Part shown: one piece after another, positions 16,440 through 24,964 of the stretch | How positions within the stretch are numbered: the stretch's first letter is position 1 | Layout of the letters: each line of letters starts with the position of its first letter | From: M3007 sp044350415 | GTDB taxonomy: Bacteria; Bacteroidota; Bacteroidia; Chitinophagales; Saprospiraceae | Reading direction: 5' to 3' | Length of the DNA: 64,000 nucleotides | Assembly (NCBI GenBank): GCA_044350415.1 | Contig: JBILHQ010000002.1 | Coordinates: 1 to 64,000 of the forward strand | The notes under the pieces: model-generated | Database searches by the model: none | Told to the model about the DNA's origin: nothing | What the model saw: the letters and a program-made list of their open reading frames with translations, nothing else | Program-made: the position numbers and the translations under genes

Positions 16440-18560
16440 CTACCGCCCAACACTCACCCAGCTCCCCGTTTTCAGCGACTCCACCGCAGCAATAGCCGCT
16501 CTGGAAGTATTCATGATTTCTTCAAAAGGAATCGTCGCAGGGCCGCCATTTCGCAGGCGCTCCACGAACAACCGGAACTGCTCCCGATGACCTTTATCCT
16601 GCGTTTGCTGCAGGCCCGACTTTTTAAAACCAAAATAAGTAGACTTCCGGAAATTATCCAGGACCATGGTTCTTCCCTGGCTGTATATTTCAACGCGCTC
16701 CTTGGAATAGGCTTTAGAACCGTTGGAGAAATAATTAATCACCCCCTGCGATCCATTTTGGTATTTCAATAAAATGACCGCATTGTCTGTATTTTCGGCC
16801 GTATGGGGACCTAAGGCGTTCATGACGACACTTTCCACGATACTGCCCGTGAGGAAAGTAATCAGGTCAATATAATGGCAGGCCTCGCCGATAATCCTTC
16901 CACCGCCCGACTGCATATCCTGGGTCCAGTGATTGGCAGGAATAGCCCCAGCATTCATGGTGGCGATCACGTTCAGTGGACCAGCGTCGCCAAGTTGTTG
17001 CCGGGCATCAATGGCAAAAGGCGAAAAACGGCGGTTAAAGCCCACCGTCAAAGTTTGCTGCTGCTGTTCATAAACGGTAGCAATTGCATCCAACTCCTCA
17101 TAAGTCAACGCCAGCGGCTTTTCAACAAACACATGTTTCCCCGCCTCCAATGCTTCCATTACCTGTTGTGCATGGGCGCTGTGCCGGGTGGTAATCAATA
17201 CCGCATCGACTTCCGGGTCCTTCAGGATATCCTGATAATTAGTGGTAGAATTGGGGATTTTATATTTTTTGGCCAGTGTAGTACCCGAAAGTCCTTTGGC
17301 CGAACTGATATACTTTGTTGCGGCTTGCAAGCGGGCCAATTCGGGGGCAATCACGGCACCTGTAAAATTACCAGCACCGATGATGCCCAATACGCCTTTT
17401 TGTCCGGTAAAATTATGGGCGCGGGTAGCCACAGTCGTTTTCGCTGCATTGACCTGACCGCTGTATTTCAAGATGGAGGCGATAGAGCGGGAATTGCCCA
17501 TATTGCCATAAATCTCCTGGAATTTGTCGAGGTCCACCACTTCCGTAATCAGCGGCCTGACTTTCAGGCGTTGAGTGGCAATGGCCTGTAAAACCGCTTC
17601 AAAATTGCGCTTTTCGGTCCACCGTACAAAACCAATAGGGTAATCATTCCCTTTTTGCTCGTAGTGATCGTCATAACGGCCCGGGCCATACGAACAGGAT
17701 ACTTGAAAAGTCAATTCCTTTTCAAAAAAGTCACTGCGCTGCAAGTCTAACCCAATCACCCCCACCAGCACGATTCGCCCTCGTTTCCGCGACATTTTGG
17801 CGGCTTGCGTGATCACGTCATTCGATTTTGTGGAAGCGGTAATCAATACCGCATCTGCACCAATACCGCCGGTGAGTTGTTCCACTAAGGCCACAGGATT
17901 CATGCCATCACTTACCACAAATGCCTCCACGCCAAACGATTGCGCCAAGGCCACCTTCGCAGCATCAAAATCGAGCCCAATCACCCGGCAACCATTGGCA
18001 TGCAGCAATTGTACGGCCAGCAGACCAATCAATCCAAGGCCAGTGACCACCACCGTTTCGCCGAAAGTCGGGTTGATCAACCGGATGCCTTGCAAGGCTA
18101 TTGCTCCGATCACTGTAAATGCAGCCTCCTCCTCATCGACCCCATCGGGGATTTTGGCGACTAAATTTTTAGGGACAGCCACAATTTCAGCATGGTGGCC
18201 GTTGCTCACCACCCTGTCGCCAATCTTGAATTCAGTCACGCCCTCTCCTACCCCGATTACCTCGCCGGCATTACAATATCCCAACGGCAATGGTTCTCCG
18301 AGTTTTCGAAAAACGGCATCCATCGTGGGTTTAAGTCCGTCAGTTTTGACTTTATCGAGTACTTGTTTGACCTTGTCCGGTTGTTGTCGCGCCTTATCGA
18401 GCCAATTGGCCTTGCCGAATTCCACGAGCATCCGTTCTGTGCCCAAAGACACCAGACTACGGTGTGTTTGGATAAGCACTTGTCCGCGCTGTACCATTGG
18501 AGCAGGTACTTCAGCGAGAATTGTTTCGCCTGTTTTTAGGTCTTGTATGATTTGATGCAT
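16440..18560 (-). CDS. Bi-domain oxidoreductase (MDR plus Gfo/Idh/MocA)
   Basis: A 706-residue cytoplasmic protein with two dehydrogenase modules. Residues 1-370 are a medium-chain dehydrogenase/reductase with the nucleotide motif 'VVTGLGLIGLLAVQLL' at 171-186 but without the Cys/His zinc ligands of alcohol dehydrogenases. Residues about 388-706 are a Gfo/Idh/MocA oxidoreductase with 'LGIIGAGNFTGAVI' at 391-404 and the signature 'FVEKPLAL' at 478-485. This architecture is a recognised family common in polysaccharide loci, frequently beside a heparinase II/III gene, as here; the substrate is thought to be a nucleotide or lipid-linked sugar but is not established. Element A separates it from the heparinase-like gene downstream. 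Confidence 0.9.
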   Translation of the reverse strand: MHQIIQDLKTGETILAEVPAPMVQRGQVLIQTHRSLVSLGTERMLVEFGKANWLDKARQQPDKVKQVLDKVKTDGLKPTMDAVFRKLGEPLPLGYCNAGEVIGVGEGVTEFKIGDRVVSNGHHAEIVAVPKNLVAKIPDGVDEEEAAFTVIGAIALQGIRLINPTFGETVVVTGLGLIGLLAVQLLHANGCRVIGLDFDAAKVALAQSFGVEAFVVSDGMNPVALVEQLTGGIGADAVLITASTKSNDVITQAAKMSRKRGRIVLVGVIGLDLQRSDFFEKELTFQVSCSYGPGRYDDHYEQKGNDYPIGFVRWTEKRNFEAVLQAIATQRLKVRPLITEVVDLDKFQEIYGNMGNSRSIASILKYSGQVNAAKTTVATRAHNFTGQKGVLGIIGAGNFTGAVIAPELARLQAATKYISSAKGLSGTTLAKKYKIPNSTTNYQDILKDPEVDAVLITTRHSAHAQQVMEALEAGKHVFVEKPLALTYEELDAIATVYEQQQQTLTVGFNRRFSPFAIDARQQLGDAGPLNVIATMNAGAIPANHWTQDMQSGGGRIIGEACHYIDLITFLTGSIVESVVMNALGPHTAENTDNAVILLKYQNGSQGVINYFSNGSKAYSKERVEIYSQGRTMVLDNFRKSTYFGFKKSGLQQTQDKGHREQFRLFVERLRNGGPATIPFEEIMNTSRAAIAAVESLKTGSWVSVGR

Positions 18561-18574
18561 GGTGCGGAGAGGGC

Positions 18575-18632
18575 CTCACCCCGGCCCTCTCCAGGGGAGA
18601 GGGAGGCGTCTGAGCGGGCTTCGCCTGGCGCA
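18575..18632. repeat. Fragment of palindromic element B
   Basis: The gap between the toxin gene and the bi-domain oxidoreductase contains a GC-rich stretch with CCCTCTCCAGGGGAGAGGG followed by CGTCTGAGCGGGCT and CGCC. The second part matches the left arm of the complete palindrome at 32.9-33.1 kb. Only one arm is present here. Confidence 0.5.
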
Positions 18633-18703
18633 GGAGTGTGGAGTGTATTGAATGTTTTGTTTTTTATTGGACTTGTAAGCCGATGGGGCTAATGTTCGAG
18701 GTA

Positions 18704-19321
18704 CTAAAACGATTCGAAGGATAGATCAGATAAAAATGCCTTAATATTTTCATCAGCGACGTGAAATCCTGGCAAATAATCAACTTGCTCTGAATAATCA
18801 ACATCATCAAAATAACCCAGTTGTGTTTTAAATAATTTTTTCGAAAATGCGCCACCAAAAAGTTTTTCGGCAGCGGCACTGATTTCATGAAATGAAAAAT
18901 GATCCCGAAGTAGAAAATATAAATCCACGTAGTCTTTCCATTTTGACCTTCTACCTAAAGCGTATGCTTTCATTGCAGCTAAATCGAGCAATGCAGGCAT
19001 AGTCAAGTGTCCATCGACTTCAATTCTGTGCGGTATGGAAAAGGGGTATTCAAAAAATGTTATTTTAACGCCTTCGCTTAATAAATGTAAGCCCTCAGCG
19101 TTTTTAAAAAGTAAAATATATTGAATATCCTGCTGGATAAGTTTACCCGTCAATCTGGAATGATTAATAGGTTTTAAACTAAACAAATCAAAATCAATGG
19201 AGAATCTGTGGCCAATTTGTAAGGCTATTGCAGTGCCACCCACCAAATAGTACTGTTTCTTAAAAACACCAAGCCTGGGTAGTATTTTTTGCTGTTGAGC
19301 GTTCAATACTTCAAAATGCAT
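18704..19321 (-). CDS. AbiEii/AbiGii-type nucleotidyltransferase toxin
   Basis: A 205-residue nucleotidyltransferase-fold protein of the AbiEii/AbiGii toxin family. 'YYLVGGTAIALQIGHR' followed by 'FSIDFDLFS' gives the GG(T) and D-x-D active-site motifs, and 'LLDLAAMKAYALGRRSKWKD' with 'YVDLYFLL' is the conserved helix region. Characterised relatives transfer nucleotides to tRNA or another target and arrest growth, some acting in abortive phage defence. The ATG at 19321 is preferred over a TTG nine bases upstream. It follows the small partner gene with an 11-base overlap, a toxin-antitoxin order. Its position inside a polysaccharide cluster suggests insertion as a module. Confidence 0.82.
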   Translation of the reverse strand: MHFEVLNAQQQKILPRLGVFKKQYYLVGGTAIALQIGHRFSIDFDLFSLKPINHSRLTGKLIQQDIQYILLFKNAEGLHLLSEGVKITFFEYPFSIPHRIEVDGHLTMPALLDLAAMKAYALGRRSKWKDYVDLYFLLRDHFSFHEISAAAEKLFGGAFSKKLFKTQLGYFDDVDYSEQVDYLPGFHVADENIKAFLSDLSFESF

Positions 19322-19700
19322 GCCTGCCAAAATACTTAGTGAAAAAGGTAATAATTTCGGGGAAATAGTTTTGTTTTCGACGCGTTGAATCGAGGTGTTT
19401 AAAAAATATTTTTGCTACTTGTTTCGTACCCAAAATATTAAGCAGCTTCTTACACGCCTCATAACTACCATAATTTAAAATAAATTCAACTACAGTATCC
19501 TCTGAAATTTCGCTTCTTTTATCTTTGTTAATATACCAAAACAGCGTACTATTTTCTTCAATTAGTTGTTTTAGATCGGGTGAGAGCGATTTATCAGTAG
19601 TTCCTTTCGATAAAGATGGCAAAGATGTTTGAGCATCATTATCCGTATCAATGGCAGGCATCTGGGCAACCTGATATTTTTTTATTTTTAATCTATCCAT
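19311..19700 (-). CDS. Small partner of the AbiEii-like toxin, probable antitoxin
   Basis: A 129-residue protein with a charged, Ser/Thr-rich N-terminus and a conserved-looking C-terminal half: 'TLFWYINKD', then 'VVEFILNYGSYEACKKLLNI' and 'FKHLDSTRR', ending in an aromatic helix. The 'LFW.I...' and 'fil.YGs' pattern resembles small helical proteins (DUF6922-like) encoded directly upstream of AbiEii toxins in Bacteroidota. The toxin ATG lies within its last codons. An antitoxin role is inferred from this arrangement; the family match is from memory and not certain. Confidence 0.6.
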   Translation of the reverse strand: MDRLKIKKYQVAQMPAIDTDNDAQTSLPSLSKGTTDKSLSPDLKQLIEENSTLFWYINKDKRSEISEDTVVEFILNYGSYEACKKLLNILGTKQVAKIFFKHLDSTRRKQNYFPEIITFFTKYFGRHAF

Positions 19701-19737
19701 TGCATTTTTTTTAAAAGGAAAACAAGAAACAGTATTA

Positions 19738-19745
19738 CAAATATA
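19738..19745 (-). promoter_or_regulatory. Candidate -7 box of the toxin-antitoxin operon
   Basis: On the minus strand TATATTTG is a full match to the TAnnTTTG consensus. It lies 38 bases ahead of the ATG at 19700, in the AT-rich 91-base gap behind wecB. It suggests the pair has its own promoter, separate from the polysaccharide operon. No clear -33 element was found. Confidence 0.45.
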
Positions 19746-19791
19746 CGGAATTTATTTGGAATTCCATTTCACTTTTACAATCTTATTGGGC

Positions 19792-20889
19792 CTAAAGAAC
19801 ACTACTCAGCACCTCCACAATCCGCTCCGCCGCCTTCCCATCCCACAAGGGCGGCACTACCCCACGCTTCCACTTCCCTTCCAATGCCGGCAGCAAAGTC
19901 TGGTATGCCAGCAGCGGATCAAGTTCGCTCAACAATACATTGCTGCCCAATTCCACAGTCACTGGTCGCTCTGTGCTGGCCCTGAACGTCAGACAAGGCA
20001 CTTGTAAATAAGTCGTTTCTTCCTGAATGCCGCCAGAATCCGTCAGCACAGCCGTGGCGTGCTCCATCAGGTGCAAAAATTCCAGGTATCCCTGCGGATC
20101 TAATAACAAAAGGTTGGGAATTGCCGCGAGCCGTGCGGACAAACCGAACCGGTCAAAATTGTTGCGGGTGCGCGGGTGCACCGGGAAAACCATAGTGGTA
20201 TGCGGCGCTGCCATTTCCAGCATGGTAAGGATGGCTGTGAGCCCCTCCTGCGTATCAACATTGGAAGGCCGGTGCATGGTGACCAAAATATAGGACCGGG
20301 GCGTCAGGCCCAACTGCTGCACTGTACCCGTCGCATTCGCTTTTTGGCGGTAATGGACTAAAGAATCAATCATGCAGTTGCCGGTAAAAAACACCTTATG
20401 GGCGGGGACACCTTCGTGGGCGAGGTTCACCAGACCTGCATTTTCGGTCACAAAAAGATAGTCAGAAACAGAATCGGTAAGGATTCGGTTGATCTCTTCC
20501 GGCATGGTGCGGTCGCCACTGCGCAACCCCGCTTCCACATGCGCCACCCGGACGTGCATCTTGGTGGCCACCATCGTAGCCGCAATGGTAGAATTGACAT
20601 CCCCCACCACCAGCACCAGATCGGGCTGTTCGGCTTCCATCACCTCCTCAAAAGCCAGCATTATTTTAGCCGTCTGCTGCGTATGCGTTCCGCCGCCTAT
20701 CCCCAGGTAATAATCCGGTTTAGGAAGTTCGAGTTGCTCAAAAAAAACTTCGCTCATCTTGGCATCGTAATGCTGGCCCGTATGAACGATTTTGGAAATA
20801 AACTGCCCGTGTTGCCCAAATGCACGGTGTAACGGCGCCACTTTCATAAAATTGGGACGGGCGCCGACGATGGAGAGGATTTTTTTCAA
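19792..20889 (-). CDS. wecB: Non-hydrolysing UDP-GlcNAc 2-epimerase family protein
   Basis: A 365-residue GT-B-like epimerase. The family blocks are present: 'ILSIVGARPNFMKVAPLHRA', 'VHTGQHYD', 'VVGDVNST', 'VEAGLRSGDRTMPEEINR', 'TMHRPSNVD' and 'LTDSGGIQEET'. The acidic catalytic residues in 'VEAG' and 'PEE' and the active-site His in 'MHRP' are kept. The usual reaction interconverts UDP-GlcNAc and UDP-ManNAc. Because wbpA, wbpD, wbpE and wbpB are in the same cluster, it may instead act like WbpI on UDP-2,3-diacetamido-glucuronic acid; the sequence alone does not decide between them. Confidence 0.9.
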   Translation of the reverse strand: MKKILSIVGARPNFMKVAPLHRAFGQHGQFISKIVHTGQHYDAKMSEVFFEQLELPKPDYYLGIGGGTHTQQTAKIMLAFEEVMEAEQPDLVLVVGDVNSTIAATMVATKMHVRVAHVEAGLRSGDRTMPEEINRILTDSVSDYLFVTENAGLVNLAHEGVPAHKVFFTGNCMIDSLVHYRQKANATGTVQQLGLTPRSYILVTMHRPSNVDTQEGLTAILTMLEMAAPHTTMVFPVHPRTRNNFDRFGLSARLAAIPNLLLLDPQGYLEFLHLMEHATAVLTDSGGIQEETTYLQVPCLTFRASTERPVTVELGSNVLLSELDPLLAYQTLLPALEGKWKRGVVPPLWDGKAAERIVEVLSSVL

Positions 20890-20993
20890 AGAGTTGTTGT
20901 TTGTAATACTGGGAAGGTTTTATGGAATGGTCTTTTATTTTCGAATAGCGTTACTCGGTTCAGATTAAGGTAAAGAGCAGTTAGATTAATAAA

Positions 20994-21692
20994 TTACCGG
21001 CTCTTTTGGTATACCCCCACGATTAAATTAGTCGCCTGGCGACGAGGAAACAGCAGGCGAAAAATGCCCATAACACTACCTGAGGAAGCGTAATATTGTA
21101 AATCAATTCTTTCAAAACCGTGTGGTTGCAACAATGCATCCATTTCATTTTCTGTAAGCACATGCTGTACAAAACGATAATAAGCAGGTTTGCCCAGCCA
21201 ACGAAAGCACCACCGTTCCAACATTCTGTAAATACTTCTTTTATTCGGCATTGAAATAATAAAAATACCCTGAGGCGCTATCAAATCGGCCACATTCTGT
21301 AACGCCCCCTGAATATCCTTCACATACTCCAAAACGCTCGAGGAAATTACGACTTCAAATTGGCCAGAAGGCATATCTTTGGCAGCCAGCGGGATCTCTG
21401 CCCGGCGAAATGACACCTGGTCGAAACCGCGTGCTAACCGCCGTTGCTCACATATCGACACCATATTTTCGGCTCCGTCAATGCCCACCACTGAGCAGCC
21501 TTTTTCGGCGGCGTAAAAACTAAAAACGCCTGAACCACACCCCAGATCGAGTACCCGGTTGCCAAGCGTTAAATATTGATCCATTAAGGCAGTCCATACA
21601 TCATACCGCTCCCGAAATGCCGGAGAACTGGCGTAAAGGGCATCGAAATCGTTGGCGATTTGGGAGTGGAACTGGGAGGCTGTTTGTGGCAT
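20994..21692 (-). CDS. Class I SAM-dependent methyltransferase
   Basis: A 232-residue Rossmann-fold methyltransferase. Motif I 'VLDLGCGSGVFSFYAA' is followed by the acidic 'GIDGAENM', 'VVISSSVLEYVKD' at motif IV and 'GIFIISMPNK' after it. It is soluble with no signal peptide. It sits seven bases behind the glycosyltransferase gene upstream and before wecB, so it is part of the minus-strand operon. Methylation of a sugar or lipid-linked intermediate is suggested by context only. Confidence 0.8.
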   Translation of the reverse strand: MPQTASQFHSQIANDFDALYASSPAFRERYDVWTALMDQYLTLGNRVLDLGCGSGVFSFYAAEKGCSVVGIDGAENMVSICEQRRLARGFDQVSFRRAEIPLAAKDMPSGQFEVVISSSVLEYVKDIQGALQNVADLIAPQGIFIISMPNKRSIYRMLERWCFRWLGKPAYYRFVQHVLTENEMDALLQPHGFERIDLQYYASSGSVMGIFRLLFPRRQATNLIVGVYQKSR

Positions 21693-21699
21693 TGAGACT

Positions 21700-22440
21700 C
21701 TATTTTTCTTGTTTAATTCGTTCAGAAATGCTACTCCTAAACATTATAGCTTCGGCAATCAATCTGTCCAATGCATACAGCCACCCCGCTTTCTTAAATA
21801 TTCCACCCTTTACCAAAAGACTATAGATAGGAGTAATCAAAATCAACAATGGCGATTTTAACCGCAAACGATCCCTCCACGTTAATTGATTATCTTTAGA
21901 TCTTACGATAAAATTATCCGCATAACGTACTTGTGTACCTAAATAAGAAAGGTAAGGTTTCAAATCATTATGTGGCAACATCGCTTTTGCTATTACCGTT
22001 TTCAAGCCTGGGATTAACCTTTCTCCGTGACCTACAGATTCAAAATAGGCTTTCCCTGTTTTGAAAACAATAGGTTTGGGTGGGCACAAATTCCCCTTCT
22101 CCAGCCGTATCCCATCAACATACATCTCAATTGGAGCAATTAATACATCTATTTTATTTGCAGTACTAATTTCGCCTGCCAATAATCTAGTCATCTCCAT
22201 GTCTGCATCCAAAATACCACAATATCCTCCTTGGGAGGAGGTAGTAATTTCATTGTAAGCATTACAGTGGGTTGTATATTGGTAAATAACCAACTCAACA
22301 GGATACTGCTGGACAATAGCCTGAGTTCCATCTACTGAACCTGAGTCAAGTACCGCAACGTCATAACCACAGGAAAGCAAAGACTCAATACATTTTCGGA
22401 TATTGGCCGACTCATTTTTACAAAGTATATAAAACTTCAC
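21700..22440 (-). CDS. Glycosyltransferase family 2, WaaE/KdtX-like
   Basis: A 246-residue GT-A enzyme similar in length and layout to the small WaaE/KdtX group. It has 'ILCKNESANIRKCIESLLS' and 'VAVLDSGSVDGTQAIV' at the N-terminus, an 'ILDADMEM' DxD-type site, and the C-terminal 'AGWLYALDRLIAEAI' helix. The start is a GTG directly abutting the stop of the upstream glycosyltransferase. WaaE enzymes add glucose to lipopolysaccharide core heptose, but here the acceptor is unknown. Confidence 0.8.
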   Translation of the reverse strand: MKFYILCKNESANIRKCIESLLSCGYDVAVLDSGSVDGTQAIVQQYPVELVIYQYTTHCNAYNEITTSSQGGYCGILDADMEMTRLLAGEISTANKIDVLIAPIEMYVDGIRLEKGNLCPPKPIVFKTGKAYFESVGHGERLIPGLKTVIAKAMLPHNDLKPYLSYLGTQVRYADNFIVRSKDNQLTWRDRLRLKSPLLILITPIYSLLVKGGIFKKAGWLYALDRLIAEAIMFRSSISERIKQEK

Positions 22441-23580
22441 TTATATTAAAATTGATTTCCAATGTTTTACATAACGGTTCACATCCAATTCCTGCTCCGC
22501 TAATGAGCGGGCATTCAATCGCATAAGTTTATATTTTTTATCATCAAGAGTGAAAATTTTCTCAATTGCACCTGCCAGGATAATTGGTTCATTTTCGGCA
22601 TGGTATCCAGCACCATAATTTTCTAATATTTCCCAGGGTGTTCCTTTTGATGCAATTACAGGGGTGCCTTGCGCTAAGGCTTCTGCCACTACTGCTCCAA
22701 AATTTTCTGAGAAAGATGGTAGCACTAATGCATAACACGCTGCAAGTAAAATCTCTTTTGCTTCACCATCAACCCGCCCAATAAATTCAATTTTATGGCT
22801 TATTCCTAGTTTGGCAGCCAGTTTTTTCAAAACTTCATCATAGCCTATTTGGGCATATCCAGCTATTATTAAGTGGTGCTTACTCTTTAAAAAAAATGGC
22901 GATATTGCAATTGCCTGCAAAAGATTTTCAAGTCCTTTTATTGGATGTATTCTGCCAAGAAACAACAAGTTTTGAGGTAAAACAGGCGCATTCTGTTGTT
23001 CAGGAATTTCCATTCCCACCTCTATCAACACTACCCTACAATCCCCCAATAATTTTTTGATATCATTAACTTCGGCTGCAGATGTGGCGTGGAAAACAAT
23101 TCTCTTTTTGATTAACCGTATGAACAAAAGAACAAATCGCTTTCTTCTTCGCCCATATTTTAAAGCAGATAATGACGTTTCACCTCTTGGTCCCCAAATG
23201 ACATTCACACCCATTAATATAGCAATGGGAGCAAGTAAAAAAGATAAAGGGTAAAAAAAAGAAGCGAGGTAAATATTTTTTGTATTTCGTAGGGCAATTA
23301 TGCATTTAAAAAAAAGAGTAAGAGGTATCGTATTTACTGAGGTTTGAACATACTGAACCTTTCCAAAATCTGTATTTACCCATTTACCTGAGGGAAATTT
23401 ATCACCAATACCTTTATCCGTAGTCAGCACAATCACATCCACTCCTTGCTGATGCAACGCTTTTGCCAGCCAGTACATAGTAATATTGGGGCCGCCGGAA
23501 TTATCGGGGTAAAATGAGCCTACACAGAAGGTAAATCTCAAATCATAACGAGAACCACATAAAATTTTATTTCCTACCAA
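22441..23580 (-). CDS. Glycosyltransferase family 4
   Basis: A 379-residue GT-B enzyme: 'FTFCVGSFYPDNSGGPNITM' acceptor-side motif, 'NLLFLGRIHPIKGLENLL', 'LIIAGYAQIGYDE' and the EX7E segment 'FSENFGAVVAEALAQGTPVI'. No ATG lies near the conserved N-terminus; the frame opens with a TTG at 23580, and a second TTG at 23541 would give a tighter family-like start. It abuts the next gene with no spacer. Codons are visibly more AT-rich than in the flanking sugar-nucleotide genes. Confidence 0.82.
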   Translation of the reverse strand: MVGNKILCGSRYDLRFTFCVGSFYPDNSGGPNITMYWLAKALHQQGVDVIVLTTDKGIGDKFPSGKWVNTDFGKVQYVQTSVNTIPLTLFFKCIIALRNTKNIYLASFFYPLSFLLAPIAILMGVNVIWGPRGETSLSALKYGRRRKRFVLLFIRLIKKRIVFHATSAAEVNDIKKLLGDCRVVLIEVGMEIPEQQNAPVLPQNLLFLGRIHPIKGLENLLQAIAISPFFLKSKHHLIIAGYAQIGYDEVLKKLAAKLGISHKIEFIGRVDGEAKEILLAACYALVLPSFSENFGAVVAEALAQGTPVIASKGTPWEILENYGAGYHAENEPIILAGAIEKIFTLDDKKYKLMRLNARSLAEQELDVNRYVKHWKSILI

Positions 23581-23614
23581 GTATAGTTACTCTAAAATTA
23601 ATCTATAATAATTT

Positions 23615-24964
23615 TCAAAGATATTTATAGTAACCTAAGCCAATAATTAACCAAACAAATAATCCCATTCCTCCAAATGAGAAAAGAGTTGCCTCTCCAA
23701 TATTTGTTAAAATACTAGCCAAGGTCATACCTACCAATTCAATGCTGTTGTGCCTCCCTATCCGAAGTATTAATATAACAAAAAAAATAATAAAGACAGC
23801 GGTGCCAATAATTCCATTCTCTTCAAGTATTGCTGTGAGAATATTCCCCTTTTCAACTGGAGCCTGAATTGGTAAGCCAAAAAACGGATCAGTTTTTACT
23901 ATAAGTTCTTTAGGTATACTTGACAATTGGAACCCAATGCCAAGTAATGGATTTTCAGAAATATTTTTCAGTTGAGTTAAAATTAAAAACCCTCTTGATG
24001 CTTCAAACGATTCAGATACATCTAATTTCTGATCACGCTTTAAAACAAATGATCTCACTCCTTCTTTAATTGTAGAAAGCTGACTCAGTATCAAAAGAAG
24101 TAAAACCAGGCCATAAATAAAAAATTTCAAACTAAATATTCTACGAAGGAATCTTCCGATAAATCCCTTTATTAGTAATGCCAAAAAAACAGATAAAATT
24201 ACTGTAATAAAACTTGTTCGTGATCCTGAAGCAAATACAAAACCTAGTGATAGTGCCATGATCCCTCCCCAAAAATATTTACTATTATTAAAAAGGAAAT
24301 GACAAATTGCATAGGATGCAAACGGGGCAATAAAAATACCAAATGCTTGCGGCTGATTGGATAAGCCTTGGAAGCCCGAACCATTCCTAAAATATCCGAT
24401 GGAAGGAACTAAAAATGTAGGAACAGACAAAATTAAAAAGGTTAAATATAAAGTAAAAAACCACTTCAGCCAATAAATTTTTGTTTTTTTAGCCGTTTGA
24501 AAGCAAGAAATAATTCCGGATGCACCAACGAATAATAAAAGTAATTTAAATAAAGAAACTGATAAATAATAACTCGAGAACAGATTAATAATAACGAGTA
24601 CACCAATTAGAAAGAACAATGGTCCTAAAGTATAAAAAGTTTTTTGTTGCTTATAAAGATACCAAAGCCCAACTCCGAAACATAAAAATGGCAAAAGGGT
24701 CCGTAATAAGACGCCGCCGCCAACCACAAGGTCTCCGAAGGCAGGATTAATAAAAAAAATCACAAAACTTACGGTTAATGATTGAATACAGTTTACCGGC
24801 CCCAAAAGAGCGTAAATCAACAACAGGCCAAATAATAAGGTTGCCCATGTATTTCCCAAAACCAAAAGACTCCCAATAAGAACAGAGAATAACAATGCGA
24901 TCTTAAAAGAAAACAAGCTATAATTAATCCCAGGGAGCGGTAGTATTGCAGGTGTAGCCTTCAT
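23615..24964 (-). CDS. O-antigen polymerase/ligase-like membrane protein (Wzy-like)
   Basis: A 449-residue polytopic inner membrane protein with about 11-12 hydrophobic segments, a large periplasmic-type loop between about residues 310 and 370 ('RGFLILTQLKNISENPLLGI'), and the O-antigen ligase/polymerase-like stretch 'FASGSRTSFITVILSV' near the middle. Such proteins polymerise undecaprenyl-linked repeat units (Wzy) or ligate polymer. With wzx, wzz and wza in the same operon, polymerase is more likely than ligase. The ATG at 24964 lies 41 bases inside the upstream glycosyltransferase gene. Confidence 0.75.
   Translation of the reverse strand: MKATPAILPLPGINYSLFSFKIALLFSVLIGSLLVLGNTWATLLFGLLLIYALLGPVNCIQSLTVSFVIFFINPAFGDLVVGGGVLLRTLLPFLCFGVGLWYLYKQQKTFYTLGPLFFLIGVLVIINLFSSYYLSVSLFKLLLLFVGASGIISCFQTAKKTKIYWLKWFFTLYLTFLILSVPTFLVPSIGYFRNGSGFQGLSNQPQAFGIFIAPFASYAICHFLFNNSKYFWGGIMALSLGFVFASGSRTSFITVILSVFLALLIKGFIGRFLRRIFSLKFFIYGLVLLLLILSQLSTIKEGVRSFVLKRDQKLDVSESFEASRGFLILTQLKNISENPLLGIGFQLSSIPKELIVKTDPFFGLPIQAPVEKGNILTAILEENGIIGTAVFIIFFVILILRIGRHNSIELVGMTLASILTNIGEATLFSFGGMGLFVWLIIGLGYYKYL

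Noticed and set aside
16875..18555. Long open frames on the plus strand (up to about 250 codons) opposite the bi-domain oxidoreductase
   Set aside because: They lie wholly inside a well-supported gene on the other strand and their translations show no domain features; they arise from the base composition of the real gene.
16440..18560. Bi-domain oxidoreductase considered an artefactual fusion
   Set aside because: The two-module architecture is a known family in polysaccharide loci and the frame is continuous.
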